Of a DNA stretch of 64,000 nt, positions 1-11,099 are shown piece by piece. Each line of letters opens with the position of its first letter. Position 1 is the first letter of the stretch. The notes beneath the pieces were generated by a model. It was not told the origin of the DNA and made no database searches. It was given only the letters and a program-made list of their open reading frames with translations. A program made the translations under genes and the position numbers. The stretch lies in the NCBI GenBank assembly GCA_002633005.1, contig NMRA01000313.1, positions 62,001-126,000 of the forward strand, written 5' to 3'. The DNA is from Phoronis australis. Taxonomy: Eukaryota > Phoronida > Phoronidae.

Positions 1-99
1 TGTTTCCATTTAAAGGTTCAAATGCTTCTGGAGGCTACAATTTTTTACGTAAAACGTTAAGAATCGGCACAGTGAATGGACCAGAAGTTTGCTACAAGT

Positions 100-310
100 G
101 TACCGGAAATTGTTTACTTCCGGTTAAAGATAGCGGAAATATCGGTGATCGCGCATGCGCACCTCGATTTTGGCCTAAAAACGTTTTCTCCTCTAGAGGG
201 CGCATTATCGAACCAATTCCTTGGAATTTTTACAGGTATTAGTTTCCTATAACATGCTATTATACAAAGCCGAAAAACCGGAAGTTGCTTTCAAGATGGC
301 GGATATACGC
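100..310 (+). promoter_or_regulatory. Candidate promoter (NRF1, ETS and AAGATGGCGG motifs)
   Basis: Seen within about 200 bases: an exact NRF1 core GCGCATGCGC at 151-160, three ETS-type CCGGAA cores (103-108, inverted near 118-123, and 278-283), and AAGATGGCGG at 293-302. Such clusters are typical of TATA-less animal promoters, and AAGATGGCGG usually sits just downstream of the start site in the sense direction, which here is +. The ATG inside it opens only a 17-codon frame. It could be the promoter of the Nudix gene, of a gene to the left, or of both. No exon could be attached, so this is inference from motifs only. Confidence 0.45.
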
Positions 311-669
311 ATGTTGACCCATTTTCAGTCGTCTGGGGTGCGATTTTAAACTGGAGGATAAAAAGACGTGATTTTTTGCATGTAGATTCTTTGAAGTATA
401 ATCTTTCAAATGGCCTGTAACAATTTTTTTCTCAGACTTACCGTTTTCGAGTTATTTGACTTTGAATTTCTTAAAAAAACGCAAAATTTCATTTTTTTCG
501 AAAAATTTACGGAATTAGGTGATACCGTCAGTTTAGATAGAATTTTGAACGGGCTTTCAGAAGATGTTTTCCATTTTTCGCTAGGACGTCGACTTTTTGA
601 GTTATTTGAGATTTTCTGATAACGCTGTTCCTTTGTTGAGCGCTCTTGCTGCATTGATGTTGGTTTATC

Positions 670-1003
670 TTCTATTGAACTAGACTGTAGCCTATTTCTT
701 ATTGATTTATGACATCTAAGTTCATCATATGAATGTTGTGATGTTGTTCATCATCGTCACCACCATCATCATAATCGTCATCATCGTCGTCATCTTCGTC
801 ATCATCTCCGTCGTTGTCTTTTCCGTTAATTTCGCCAAGTGTTGCACAAGACTGTATCCTTTTTCTTACTGATTTCGGACTTCTACGTTCGTCATGTGTA
901 TGTTATTATTACTTCTTTAGTTCATCCTCGCTACCATCATCGTCATATTCTTCATCTTCGTCATCATCTTTATCGTCATCAGTTTGGTTAATTTCGCCAA
1001 GGT
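670..1003. repeat. Two-copy ~165-bp tandem duplication containing a TCA/TCG-rich microsatellite
   Basis: GACTGTA.CCT.TTTCTTA.TG begins near 682 and again near 850, and GTTAATTTCGCCAAG occurs near 825 and 986. Each copy includes a run of imperfect TCA/TCG/TCT triplets, which reads as Asp/Glu-rich on the - strand. Neither strand keeps a long frame through both copies, so it is not a coding acidic tract. Confidence 0.7.
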
Positions 1004-2601
1004 TCGCTCCTCGGAGCGCTTTCATTTTTTATTTTTTTCAACTGTGCCAGCCTGTGATGTCAAATGTGTTCATCAAACTTTGAAATTTGATTATTTTCGA
1101 AAGCATTCTAAAGCACTATACGATTTTTAATGACACACCAAGACCGAAAGAGGCTACCCAGTGGTTTACTGATAATTGTTAGTGAGCTTCATTTAATGTC
1201 TGTTAAGGAATTTACTCGTAAGTGCATTTTTACAGTCCGATACTCTGCCAACAAATTACAAATTAGTTTCATTTACTTATTTCTGTGAAAAATTGTTGTC
1301 CAGGCGTGTTCTGTTCATATCTTGCTGCGCTTCGTTTTCATTAGGTGTAGTCAATCAGTTATAATGCAGAATCTTGTAAAAACGCGTGTTTGTCTGCATA
1401 TACCATTTGTGTTCATACCGGCTAGATGCCCACTCGCAAAATTTCAAACTTTTCACTAAAAACACCCTTGCTCTGCCTGGTGCCAACACCCAAAATATGA
1501 AATCAAGACTTCTTTGAAATCGCCCATTCTTTGTGAACATCTGTAGTGCACAGATTTCAGCTCCCGAAATATGTGAAACGACAACTTTGAGAAAGGAACG
1601 GTCAGATTGTCAGTGGCACATTGTTGCGTTATTCGGGGTGTACCGAACTCTTCTAAACTGTTATGTTTCGCCATTGCAAGTACGTAAGTCCAACATAAAT
1701 ATGTCTTGCTGGACATTTACCCACTTCTAAAGTTTGGGTAAATGCGTCCCCCAACTTGTCAAAGTCATGTTTTCGAACGCTTATGCTCGTCTGAAATGCT
1801 CATCTCTTGATTTTCAAGCTTCCTTGTTTAAGAGCTCTGGGCGTTCACCCGAATTATTATTATTATTCCAATTTACAAATGACCACGGTCTTACATTTAA
1901 TGTTTGCAATGCACTTTCAACATTTGTAATGTTTTGTTGTCTTATTTATAAGCAGTTGCTTTTTAGTAACTTGCAAACTGTGATAATACCAGGAATTTCT
2001 GGGAGCAATCCCCAGGGTGTGTACACGAAGAACGACACCTTTTTACCTTTCCAGTACCCCAGAAGGGAGGTCTGTCCCACTTCCGTAAATAACCGCCTAC
2101 AAATGGAAAATACATCATTCATGATTACTAAGAACTGGCTTAGAATTAGACTGTATGCTTTTTCAAAGAAAATGTCTTGAATCATTGAGGGATTTTCATG
2201 CAGCATGCGCAATATGTCAATTAGTAACTTATTGGTCCAATCTGGGACACGAATCATTAATTTTTAATTGCATTTTCACAGGTTAACTCTAATTCACAGA
2301 TTCATTACTCCAGGGTGGCAGTTGTGTCTATACAGCTATGACTCTTGGGTGTGTTTACAATTAGGTGTATGTTACCTCCAACTGTCTCGGCTCCTGACAT
2401 GTGTTCAATGGAAGGAATTAATGAATTAGTAGAAATTCAGCTCTGAATTTTTTTATTCTGTAGAAATTGAGGTTATTACATCAAGTAGATTTTGTAGCTT
2501 ACTGAGTAAGTATACTGTGAATCGAGAGTGTGGTCCGTCGTCAGTATCTACACTATCACTTATTCACACAGTAATAATTGCCAGTGTTTCCATTTCTCTT
2601 A

Positions 2602-3012
2602 AGTCCCGTCCACACACAGCCTACCCTAAAACAACGTGCACTAGCGCAACTTAACCCACTTTTAAGTGGAGCGCCACACTCTCATCCGATAACTGGGATA
2701 AGACGGAAGTTGTCGTTCTCTGCGTGACACCTGATGCCAAAACCGTACAATGCGCAAACGAAAACCCATCTGTATGTAACCACATCTGATAATTACTTCT
2801 GTCCAACCGTACTTCTGAGGCCACACAGCGATTACAAGCGACGCAAGTTACCCTGGAACAAGTTACCCCACCTGGATAACGTGGAGTAAGTTGTCACAAC
2901 TGGCTGAGTTGCGCTTGTTGATAGCGTGCAGACAGCACTCGAACATAGCGACAACTCGTTCCAGGAATAACTTGTTCTTGGGTTATTCTTTGTGTAGACG
3001 ACGCTAAAGGCT
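2602..3012. mobile_element. Possible ~410-bp MITE with weak inverted ends
   Basis: The left end carries GTCCCGTCCACACACAG. The right end, read on the other strand, carries GCGTCGTCTACACAAAG. The body has many AAC/GTT-rich hairpin-forming words (GCAAGTTACCC, ACAAGTTACCC, AACTTGTTC). The base composition differs from the flanks and there is no coding frame. No target-site duplication could be fixed, so the limits are approximate. Confidence 0.4.
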
Positions 3013-4207
3013 GATTTCCATGCTGAGAACAGTGAAAACCAGCAAATGTTTTTTCAGGACGTCCACAGTTCTTTAACTAATCAAGGCTGTACATTGCCCT
3101 CAGGTGTTATATGCTTGCAGGCAATGGTGACCCTATAATAGAGTTGCTCAAAGTGACTGACCTTGTGATTGCTAACAGTATGGAAAGTTACCAGTAGACA
3201 ATAGATTGGATACAAATACTCTGGGGAAACTGTGATTCTCTCCCTTTCAGTTTTTTGTCCTAAATATGCAAGTTACTCAAGGCGTCTGACCAAAAAGTTG
3301 TGACCATGATGTAAGAAAACTTGACTGAACAGACGGTTTTCAACATCTTCCCAATAAAATTCCTCTGTTAATAAGAGTGAATTACAGAGTAAAGGATCTA
3401 AGCCCATCAATAGGACTTAAAAGTTCACTGACATGTACATCCTGAACTTGTTGGGGTTTCTGGTTTTCAGTGTATTTTCAGTCTAACATCGCCAGCTGCG
3501 GGCGATAACTCTCAGTTGGCAAGTTACTCATGAGGATTACCAGGTAAAGTTTCCTCAAATTTGAACCAAAATGATTGCCAAAATTGTCTTTTTCCCGTTT
3601 TTCAAAGCTCATTGCATGGTTATAATGCACAATTTTTTATTGTGTTTGACAGCTGTGCATCCGCAAATAACGAAGTAAAGTTTTCTGCCTGTTTATTTTG
3701 CATGAAATTTTTCATAAAATATGGTTTCTCTGTTCTTCCATATTATGTCCTCAGTTTTTACAAGACAACTTTACCATAACGCTATCCCAGACTGCAGTGT
3801 TGATGGATCAACTATTACAAACTAAGCCAGTACAGTAATGAGACGGACCCGAATAGAAATCTCCTGGAGATAGGAAAACGCCTTGTTGCATTGACCTCAT
3901 TTTAGAAATGTTGGGCTCATTCTAGGAATCGTGCCGGAAATATAGCATCCACAGATACTACTTTCTGCCGTTAGAGAGTTGCAGTCCATAACATAGCAGT
4001 AAAACTTCGCTGATTCCGTATGGAATGCCATACAGTCAATGCAGTCAAGAAAAAATTGAAAAGCCAAATCACTAACAAATAACATAACAAAAAAAGAGGC
4101 CACATAACTACTTGATGGATGATGTAGCATTATGGGTAAATATGTACAGCGCAGTTCAGTTGCCGTATAACGCGGAACCATCCTAATGACGGAAATTTTT
4201 AATTTTT

Positions 4208-4560
4208 ATGCGCCCACATATGTATATGTGGTCGCATGCAGCTGTCATCTCTGTCTGGGTGTCCGGCGTCAGCGGCTGTATCTCCTAAACCCCTTGCAGG
4301 ATCGTATTGAAATTTGGCAGGTGTGTTTCTATGGGGTCTAGGACAGAGGGTGACGAGTTTCGGACCCGAATACGGCTGTGCCCCCTACTGGCAATTTCAT
4401 TTTTTTTTGTTTTCCTCTCTTTCTCTGAAGTTCCTCGGCGAATTTTTATTAAAGTTGGTAAATGGCTCTCTTTTAAAGACACATTTTTTTGGTTTTCAGA
4501 TGGATTCAATGTATTTTGCGCCATCTAGTGACCATTTGCGATGCATTCGTGGGCGCATTT
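4208..4560 (-). repeat. Partial copy of the 145-bp-unit element (inverted)
   Basis: Inverted relative to the copies at 51.5 and 55.1 kb. It starts with the palindromic end (CCCACATATGTATATGTGG, 4213-4231), then CTGTCATCTCTGTCTGGGTG, GCTGTATCTCCTAAACCCC, and ends in GCATTCGTGGGCGCATTTCG, the reverse complement of the element head. It is shortened, with about two internal units. Confidence 0.75.
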
Positions 4561-4714
4561 CGACGCTCTGCATTGCTCTTGTTATTTTTGTGGAGATTAC
4601 TTTGGCAAAACATATGTTTTGCTCATGTGCCACACTGTGTGTTACATAGGTGAAAAGATACACAACATGGACATGAGACGTGTCAAGGAAAGTTGCTCTG
4701 CTTTCATTAAGCTT

Positions 4715-5215
4715 ATGAAGGATCCTAGAATAATATCCAAATTTGGCTAAGTTCGGAACATCCTGTTTCAAAAATGGCTTATTGGATTCTTTTAAAACTT
4801 CCGTATACTGTTCCTTGTAGTGTTCCCAAAAGGCTGTTGGGAATGGTTTTTGAAATGGTCCACTTTTGCATGAAGGTCTATGAAAAATAGGACTTTATAA
4901 TTATCAAGAAAAACTCTATTAAGTTTCATAAAATGATTACAAAATGTTTTTTTAAAAAACTCTTAGCAGCATTTTTGAGATCACATCATTATTTTTTCAA
5001 ATAAAATTTGGTCATGTGCTGATCAACAATGCTTTGCTATCAATGTACTACCTTTCTTTTCGCTAAATTTCACTGAGAAGACGTAGTCACGTGACTCGAG
5101 TAATGGAAAATTGGTAAAAAGTCAGAAATCAAATTCTACAAACTTTCTAGTTTCAGAAAATACATACTTTTACGGAGTTAAAATCTATATATTTTGAATA
5201 TTTAGCTAATTATGC
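4715..5215 (-). repeat. Copy of an AT-rich interspersed repeat family
   Basis: It shares ordered words, in inverted order, with 29285-29880 and 59395-59940. The reverse complement has GCCATTTTTGAAACAGGATG, then TTCATGCAAAAGTGGACC, then AAGTTTGTAGAATTTGATTT. The equivalents at 29.5 kb are GCCATTTCTGAGATATGATG, TTCATCCAAAAGTGGAAC and AATTCTGTAAAATTTGATTT. No coding potential is visible. The class is unknown. Confidence 0.6.
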
Positions 5216-5384
5216 AGAGCTGTTAATATGGTCCTACATAACCTTATATTGGTATTCATGAAGAAATTGGTGAATTGATGGCATTGCAAGTGGAGAAAAG
5301 TACGTATGTTGTAGCATGGTATCATAAAATGTTCTGGTTTGTAATGTGTTGCGAAAGAAAAGAGGCTCCGTTCTGTTCAATGCC

Positions 5385-5492
5385 TGTGTGTGTTTGTGTG
5401 TGTGTGTGTGTGTGTGNNNNNNNNNNNNNNNNNNNNNNNNNNNNNNNNNNNNNNNNNTGTGTGTGTGTGTGTATTTGTGTGTGTGTGTGAGT
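5385..5492. repeat. (TG)n microsatellite with a 41-base N gap
   Basis: TG repeats run on both sides of Ns at 5417-5457, so the gap is almost certainly unresolved TG repeat of uncertain length. Apparent frames of alternating Cys-Val or His-Thr through it are artefacts. Confidence 0.95.
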
Positions 5493-5939
5493 GTATTTGT
5501 GGTCAGACTAACTGGCAGGAAGTGACTGTGGATGAAGATGATGTCATTGTTTCCCATCCTTAAGTCCTTATCTCAGTCACCTAACCTATCCTCTAAAACA
5601 GTAGGCAAAGTGCAGACATTGACTTTATTATAGGTTAATGGTTAATAGAGCCTGAAGATTTACTAGGCTTTTTGATGGTTTATTTGCAAGAATACATTTC
5701 TGGTAGTGAAAGTTCCCTGGTTGTTGGTGAACCCTTAAACCCCCATTTCTGAAAGAGAATATCATAGAATTTAGTATTCTGAGTGAACACACACTAGGGC
5801 CGCAACAATGTAGACCAGGAGAATCTTGTATACCTCTGTTATTTCAAAAAACGTTTTTGATTGTCCGCTGCAGTGCGTTAGCGTGAAGCAAGGGACATAG
5901 TATTCAGGAGTATATGTTCGTATGTCATGTAATGTTGTT

Positions 5940-6390
5940 GTGGTCATTCTCTAGAAGGAAGCTGTGGATTTTTTTCTTATTTTGGACTGTGTAGATGGGA
6001 CATCTCAATGGACTGGTAGATTTTGGTGACCTTACATCATTTTCAAGGTCACAGCAAGAAAATCAAGCTTTTTACCTAGTTAATGTAGGTGCGATATCTC
6101 TAGAGAGAAGCTGTAGATTTTGTTCATATTTTGTACCAAGCCGTGGGTGGGACATCTCTAAGCGGCAGTCGATCTCGGTGACCTTGACATCATTGTAAAG
6201 GTCACTGTGAGAAAATCGACTTTACATAGAAAATGTTGGTGCCGCGATATCTCCTGAGAAAAGCTGGAGATTTTGTTTGTATTTTGTACTTAGGTGTATG
6301 TAGTTGTTACCTAGAAACGTCCATACGTCACACGATGTTGTTGATGCAATATCTTTAACAGGAAGCCACAAGTATTGTTCATGTTTTTAT
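5940..6390. repeat. Degenerate tandem repeat, period ~151 bp, ~2.5-3 copies
   Basis: GGGACATCTC recurs at about 5997 and 6148, GATATCTC at 6091 and 6242, and GGTGACCTT.ACATCATT at about 6023 and 6175, all about 151 bases apart. A further decayed copy (AATATCTTTAACAGGAAGC) follows near 6350. Units share GAGAGAAGCTGTAGATTTTG. There is no frame through the array. Confidence 0.75.
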
Positions 6391-7719
6391 AATTGTGTCA
6401 ACCTACATCTCTAATATTTGAAAATTCAGTAGTGATTAGTCAGTTTTTTTGATAAATTACTGTTTGTTTCTCAGCATTTCTATCAAGTTAATTGTGTATA
6501 ACGTTTTATTGAAGTCAAGCTCCATGTAGGAAGCCATGTCTGGGGTAGAACAGAAATTTCTCCAGTTCTTGTCTAATCACCTGTGGTATAGCAATATGTC
6601 ACAAAAGTATAGGCACAAAATATTCTCTAATTGCCATAATTGGGTTATTGTTTGCTAGTAGTTCCATAAACTCAGTGAAAGAACCTAATATCAAGATTAT
6701 CACAATTATTGCAATTGTCATGAGAAATTGACTTATATGAATGTCTCATGGCACTTTCAAGTCTGCACATCTGTTTGAGTTTGTAACCATTTTCCTTAAG
6801 AAAACCCCAATCAACGCTTTCATTGTTTATAGGTGCCAGGCAAATAAAGATGTTGATTTAGCCATATGTAGGTGTTGTGGAAATCTTGGTTACAGTTGCT
6901 ACATGATGTTGTAAGTTTGACCAGGTCAGGCAGGGTAAACCACCAGTGACGTAGTTACGAGTATCTGTCTTGCTGGATTACCATGTAGACAGCATAATAC
7001 GTTTTTGATGTATTTGTTCTGTAGTGTAAAGGAGGGGGAAGCAAGGGGTCTACCACCTGCCACCGGTTTTGTTAGACCAATGCTATGCTTAGCTATGTTT
7101 TTTCAAATCTCCTGTGAGAGAAAAATTGGTTGACGTCGGCGAATTGAGCAAACTTCTGTTGTACAACTTTTTGGTGTTGTGAGAGCACAAAATGAAGTTC
7201 CTCTTGATTCATACTCAGTGTGTAATAAAAACAGACCACGTTAATGTATGACATGCCATTCCTTTTATCTGTGGGTATTATTTGAACATTGTCATGTGAA
7301 CATCCTACAACACAACTGGTAGTTTTATTGCATAATGATCACAGAATTTTAAAAAATGCATTAATTCCTCTGCTTCAAAAGTCGTCCACATCGTCCGTGT
7401 AGTGTAAGTTGCACTGAACGTGTCACGTCAAACACTCTTACGCCATCTAATGGGGAAACATCGTATTTCAATTTAATTTGGAAAATGGCTGTTAGGCACA
7501 TTGCAATAAATCTACATTTAAAATTTATTATTTAGATCTAATTAATACTTGGTAACAGAGCCTTGAGTCAGTCTTGTCGACTCTTGTGACAGCAAATTTT
7601 AGATATTAAAACTGAATCTGCATTAATTACAGATTTGCTGTTATTGTGTAATTATGCTTTGGCACAAACAAGGTATAGGCTATTTAAGGTTATGTTCAGT
7701 AAAACCATAGTAAAATTCC

Positions 7720-8155
7720 ATGTTCAGAACATTATATCTCAAAAATTGTTGATCAAATTCAAATGAACCTTTCAGATATTCTGTGCTTTATGCATTGTTT
7801 TCCAAAGCATGGTTAGCTATTGCTTTTAAATTGATCCTATTTTGTAAGAAGGTTTGTAAAAAATAGCACTTACCGGTATGTGATTTTTATGAAAAAGCTT
7901 AGAAGTTACTTTAAAGGGAAACTGAATGATTATTTAGGAAATTGCAACAGTGTTTTGAAATTTCAAAGACTTAATTTAATGCAATTTGATCACGTGATTG
8001 ATGCTGTTAGTTTGCTCTGCATGTAACTTTCTTTTTGTTAAAGTTTACTAAAAAGATGTGGTCTTATGACAGATGCATTGGTATAATCACAAATAAAATT
8101 TGGCGGGTTTTCTACTTTCAGAAAATATATACTTATACAGTATAATTATGTAGGT
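7720..8155 (-). repeat. Decayed copy of the AT-rich interspersed repeat family
   Basis: It ends in TTTCTACTTTCAGAAAATATATACTT near 8107-8133, parallel to TCTAGTTTCAGAAAATACATACTTTTAC near 5145-5175. It is internally more diverged than the 4.7-5.2 kb copy, so the left limit is approximate. Confidence 0.45.
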
Positions 8156-9184
8156 GTTTGACTGAGTAAACCTTTGAGAGTTGTGTGTCACAAAGTCTTA
8201 GCTCAAATGATGGCAAAAATGATACATTTAGTGATGGAAACTCCTACCCAAGTTGATATTGATAAAGCCTAGGGACCGGCTAATCCAACTTTTCACCTGA
8301 ATCCCCATGAAAGATTCTGTTCCAACACAGGCTAAACTCAAACAAACAATATTTGGGAAGCCAGAAAAAACAGGTACGTACCTGAAACAATGTAATGGAA
8401 AACCTGACTGGATACAATTAACATTTTTGCCAACTCTCTACCATGCAAGTTTTGATATCGATGATACCAGAAAGCCAAAATAGACACAATAGGTGATACT
8501 TGTCTGATACCGTAGTTCTAAATATTCACCCATCCGAGTAATAGAGGCTTGATCCTTCTGTGATCCCTTCTATTGGAGACTTCCACTGGTCAGAGACAAC
8601 TCTACCATGGCACATTAGCCATGTGAGAAGGGACAGCAAAGCTTAGCCATTTTCCCAAGACCATACCTGGTGTTGGTAGCTCTTTCCTTGTATGGGTAAC
8701 TGCCCTGATGGTCATATGCAAAGAAATTGGGAAATCTCACCTAAATTCAGTTTGCGCATTGCCATGCCACAAAATCGCCAATTTCATATCAAAAACACCA
8801 AACCCCCCACCAGTCAGGTGATCAGCTGTCAAATTGGAGCACCTGCCAAAAGTATCTCATAATTGCCACTCATTTTCAGTGGGTTAGTAAAGAACTGCGA
8901 GGCATTGCATTTGTGGTGGTTGTTACAACTCAGCAATTTTGAGCACCTTGTGACTTTTCACTTTCCCATGAGACATCAGAAAGGTGTAGATATGGCACAA
9001 GTTTGCACAAGAAACTTGTATGTTGGTTGACAAGACACTCTGGCTCTGGGTATGTTCATTTGTTACACTCAGGCCTATGGAGCTCAGAAACTTTTGTTTT
9101 TCTATTTTGCTTTTGGGATATTTAATTCACAGTTGTGATTTGCAGCGTTATAAAGGAAGGTTTAATTATGCTTGCAATATAGTC

Positions 9185-9325
9185 ATTGGTCAAAACGAGA
9201 TAAAATTTGGCTTTAAGCACTTTAATAAAGGTGGCCACATTAACAATGACACACAAGTATCAAGCGAAATTTTATAATCCCTGATCTTTCTTCTTTGAGA
9301 AAATATATACTTTTACCAGTTGACA
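9185..9325 (-). repeat. Fragment of the AT-rich interspersed repeat family
   Basis: Only the terminal part is recognisable: ATAAAATTTGGC..., then GAGAAAATATATACTTTTACC near 9297-9317, matching the ends at about 5.15 and 8.12 kb. Confidence 0.4.
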
Positions 9326-10943
9326 CTGCCTAGGTTATCTGGTTATTGACTTTTGAATTGCTGTTCCTCAGTAAGTTGCTACATAACATTAAGCACACCT
9401 GCCTATGCCTGGTCACAGAATCTGAGGTACAGTTCAGTGATCTTGACTGGTTGGCCAACAAAGAGTTCATTTCAAAGAGTTCACAGGTATCAGATTCTGT
9501 AGAATGTGTGTAATTATTTAATCTCCTTGGGGAATCTAAAGTGTAGATAGGAGTTCATCTGGCTGGTTGCTTTGATATTTTACAGCAGAGCATTCACCTT
9601 GTGAGTTTTATAGAAAAGGAATCTGTTCATGATACAAAGGTTGCAGATGAATTTTCTGATTGATTTGTGTCAATCAGTTTTGCAAATTAGCTCTATCATC
9701 AATGGAAGTTTTCAGGCAATTGGCGAAATTTGTTGCAATATTGAACACAGATTTTGGAATATGCCTTGGAAATGGTGAATACGTGGCATTAATCTGATGT
9801 GTTTTGAATTATTAATGTTGCTGCCAAAATCATCAGCCATTAAGGTTGCCTTAGTCACATTTCAAAAATGTAGTTTTAAACTAAGAAGTAAAATCGCTGT
9901 TAACCCTTATTAGTGGTTTTTTCATATCGGTGAACCAGGAGGACAAATGGTGGCAGACTAGTAGAGAATTGATGGAAACCTCAGGAGAGTTGGCAGCGAT
10001 AGGCTTGGGAATTGGTGGCACTCAGTGTTGAGAATTGAAAGTGACCAGAGAATAAACTAAACTCTGTCGTAATACGTGATACTTGAAAAAATCGTGGAAA
10101 TCAAGTTTACATCCGTGAACTCTGACACACATCCCCCTTCAGCAATTCCATGTTGGTGGTGGTTTGATAAAAGTGGTTTTAGCTGGTCTCGGGTTTCACA
10201 TGTGGTCATTTTGTTATTATTTTTATCTAGTGATAAAGTAGTAATCACTCTGTCGCTGTGTGTCACCCACTGAAGTGGGTATAGCTATAGTTAGACCAAA
10301 TGAAGTTTGCATGTTTGATTAATTAAAAATGGTTTCAATATTAATTCAGTTATAAAACTTTAAATAGGTTCCGGGAAAATTCACTACAGACTGCATGTGT
10401 CTTTCTTTTACAAAATCATTTGTCACATTATGTATGCTTGTTTTAGTATCTTTTATTTATAAACTGTTACAATAAGTAGGCCATTGATTGTCAAGCTATT
10501 TTTGGGTGTACCCAGTTTCAAAATAGCATGTGTCTGTAGTTTTGTTAGGCATAAATTAAAAGATAGGAGAAAACTTGATACAATCTTTGAAAGCTATCAG
10601 TGAGACCTGCCAATTGATGTATTAATTATTTCCCTAGGCTGAACATTTTTTTCACAATTGATCAAAATGTTCTCTGATTGTACGTCCGCACAAATGGAAT
10701 TGCTCGTGGACTTCCTCTGAGTACTCTTGTAGAAGAGAAGGCAGGTCCTGGTGGAAGGCGCCCTAAGTTAAAATTGGACTGCACATGGTTTGGTACAGCT
10801 TCAAAAAAGATCAAACAAGTTTAAAACTGTTAAACACGCCACCAATAACAAATTTAGCAATAACACGCATTGAATTCATATATTTTATTCCATTTGCAGC
10901 ATATTTGCTGAAGTTCACGGATCAACTCTTTTATATCTTACAG

Positions 10944-11099
10944 GTGCTGTTAGTTTCAAGTAGTAAAGACTCGGAGTTGTATGTGGTGCCCGGGGGTGGT
11001 ATAGAGCCTTTGGAAGAGGAGCGACTGGCAGCCGTCCGGGAGCTATTGGAGGAGGCTGGTGTTAGGGGAGTGGTCAAGAAGGAACTGGGTGTGTTTGAG
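10944..11099 (+). CDS. NUDT3: DIPP exon A: Nudix box exon
   Basis: This exon has 52 codons, entered after the 3' splice site ...tcttacag and left at GAG|gtaggt, phase 0 on both sides. It starts with VLLVSSS, the point where vertebrate DIPP genes also place an intron. It carries PGGG, the catalytic REL-LEE-AGV helix and ends GVFE. An open frame continues upstream to an ATG at 10785, but that part is intron: it has no family similarity and the splice site lies inside it. Compared with human NUDT3 the segment after SSS is changed (KDSELYVV against RHPDRWIV), so a conserved Trp is Tyr here. Confidence 0.95.

Larger units (their letters stand above)
320..10943. other. Upstream flank or first intron of the Nudix gene; no exon recognised
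   Basis: I searched this stretch for the missing DIPP N-terminal exon (a TRTYD...RAACLCF-like segment ending at a 5' splice site) and found none. It contains several diverged repeats listed separately. The open frames here are short, lack homology and overlap repeats. Either the first coding exon lies left of the window or it is too diverged for me to see. Confidence 0.6.

Noticed and set aside
1734-2180. 148-codon frame, the longest on the + strand
   Set aside because: No domain, no splice-site or codon pattern support, and an overlapping 103-codon frame exists on the other strand.
5234-5557. Frames with His-Thr or Cys-Val repeats
   Set aside because: They translate a (TG)n microsatellite and run through unknown bases.
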